From Branchipolynoe longqiensis (Eukaryota; Annelida; Polychaeta; Phyllodocida; Polynoidae): DNA of 64,000 bases. Below the pieces are notes generated by a model. The model was not told where the DNA came from. It searched no databases and was given only the letters and a program-made list of their open reading frames with translations. The stretch spans positions 36,124,481-36,188,480 of the forward strand of contig CM059196.1 in assembly GCA_030323885.1 (NCBI GenBank), in the 5' to 3' direction. The position numbers were made by a program, and so were the translations under genes. Positions 63,872 to 64,000 of this stretch are shown here, piece by piece (the first letter of the stretch is position 1; the number at the start of each line of letters is the position of its first letter).

Positions 63872-64000
63872 TAGATAAAAGATTCACCCGGTGCTTGTAG
63901 TACACGGGTGAAGACCAGCCTTATGTAAAAACGGTCGAAAAATCGGGCTAATGAAATGAGACTTTATGAGAGCCTAATTTCACAATCTAAGAAACAACAT
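63872..64000 (-). mobile_element. Hairpin-ended MITE, cut by the window end
   Basis: TAGATAAAAGATTCACCCGG then ACACGGGTGAAGACCAGCC: the right end of the 18863 family, read inverted. Continues past the window. Confidence 0.83.

Overview
The window reads as nuclear DNA from a repeat-rich marine invertebrate, most probably a mollusc and perhaps a gastropod. The evidence is indirect. There are at least three copies of a tRNA-derived SINE that I recall as widespread in molluscs (5664-5905, 14053-14275, 36440-36570; hallmark ending in GTCGTTAAATAAAAC). There are also more than 20 copies of a second tRNA-headed SINE, CR1-like and related LINEs, a DIRS-type tyrosine-recombinase retrotransposon, many MITEs and long minisatellites. 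There is no bacterial gene organisation, and I could not identify any intact host protein-coding gene. A 500-base run of N (42741-43240) marks an assembly gap.

Layout. 1-1246 is a 48-bp minisatellite. 1.2-9.6 kb holds decayed LINE fragments, SINEs and MITEs, plus a YY1/CRE/ETS motif cluster. 9651-10153 is a small terminal-repeat element whose repeats carry a tRNA-like sequence. 10.4-14.5 kb has a 90-96 bp repeat, more SINEs and MITEs. 14.5-25 kb is dominated by minisatellites and low-complexity DNA: CA-rich, then a ~900-bp polypyrimidine tract, then a composite satellite with a LINE-derived insertion. 25-39 kb mixes SINEs, MITEs, short CpG/NRF1/ETS-like islands, a 162-bp satellite and a second terminal-repeat element. 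40190-41552 is a 71-bp satellite. 43.2-45.0 kb is the best candidate for host regulatory sequence (CCAAT, GC box, E-boxes, six forkhead-like sites), without a visible coding exon. 47.5-51 kb holds pogo-like MITEs around a dead LINE that keeps the end of its endonuclease and its RT. 51121-59265 is one old foldback element with arms of ~210-bp tandem units; a 5'-truncated LINE and a complete but decayed DIRS element have inserted into its right arm. 59.3-64 kb returns to MITEs, SINEs and a 15-bp minisatellite split by a LINE tail.

The only long protein-coding signals are transposon-derived. They are an uninterrupted RT C-terminal half with YADD (51913-52983), an RT with the catalytic box changed to YGDE (48067-49938), and the DIRS gag, RT/RNase H and tyrosine recombinase (53545-58788, minus strand) spread over several frames by frameshifts. 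The large ORFs inside minisatellites (1-1246, 14.5-17.2 kb, 20.2-21.2 kb, 21.4-22.7 kb, 27 kb) are artefacts of repeat periodicity and base bias.

The most interesting structures are: (1) the terminal-repeat elements at 9651-10153 and 35865-36345 with a 72-nt cloverleaf-like tRNA sequence in each ~180-bp repeat; (2) the foldback element with satellite arms and two nested retrotransposons; (3) a MITE family whose terminal inverted repeats are themselves hairpins; and (4) a SINE/SINE chimeric junction that recurs at two loci. All boundaries and motif calls come from reading the sequence by eye; no alignment or database search was run.
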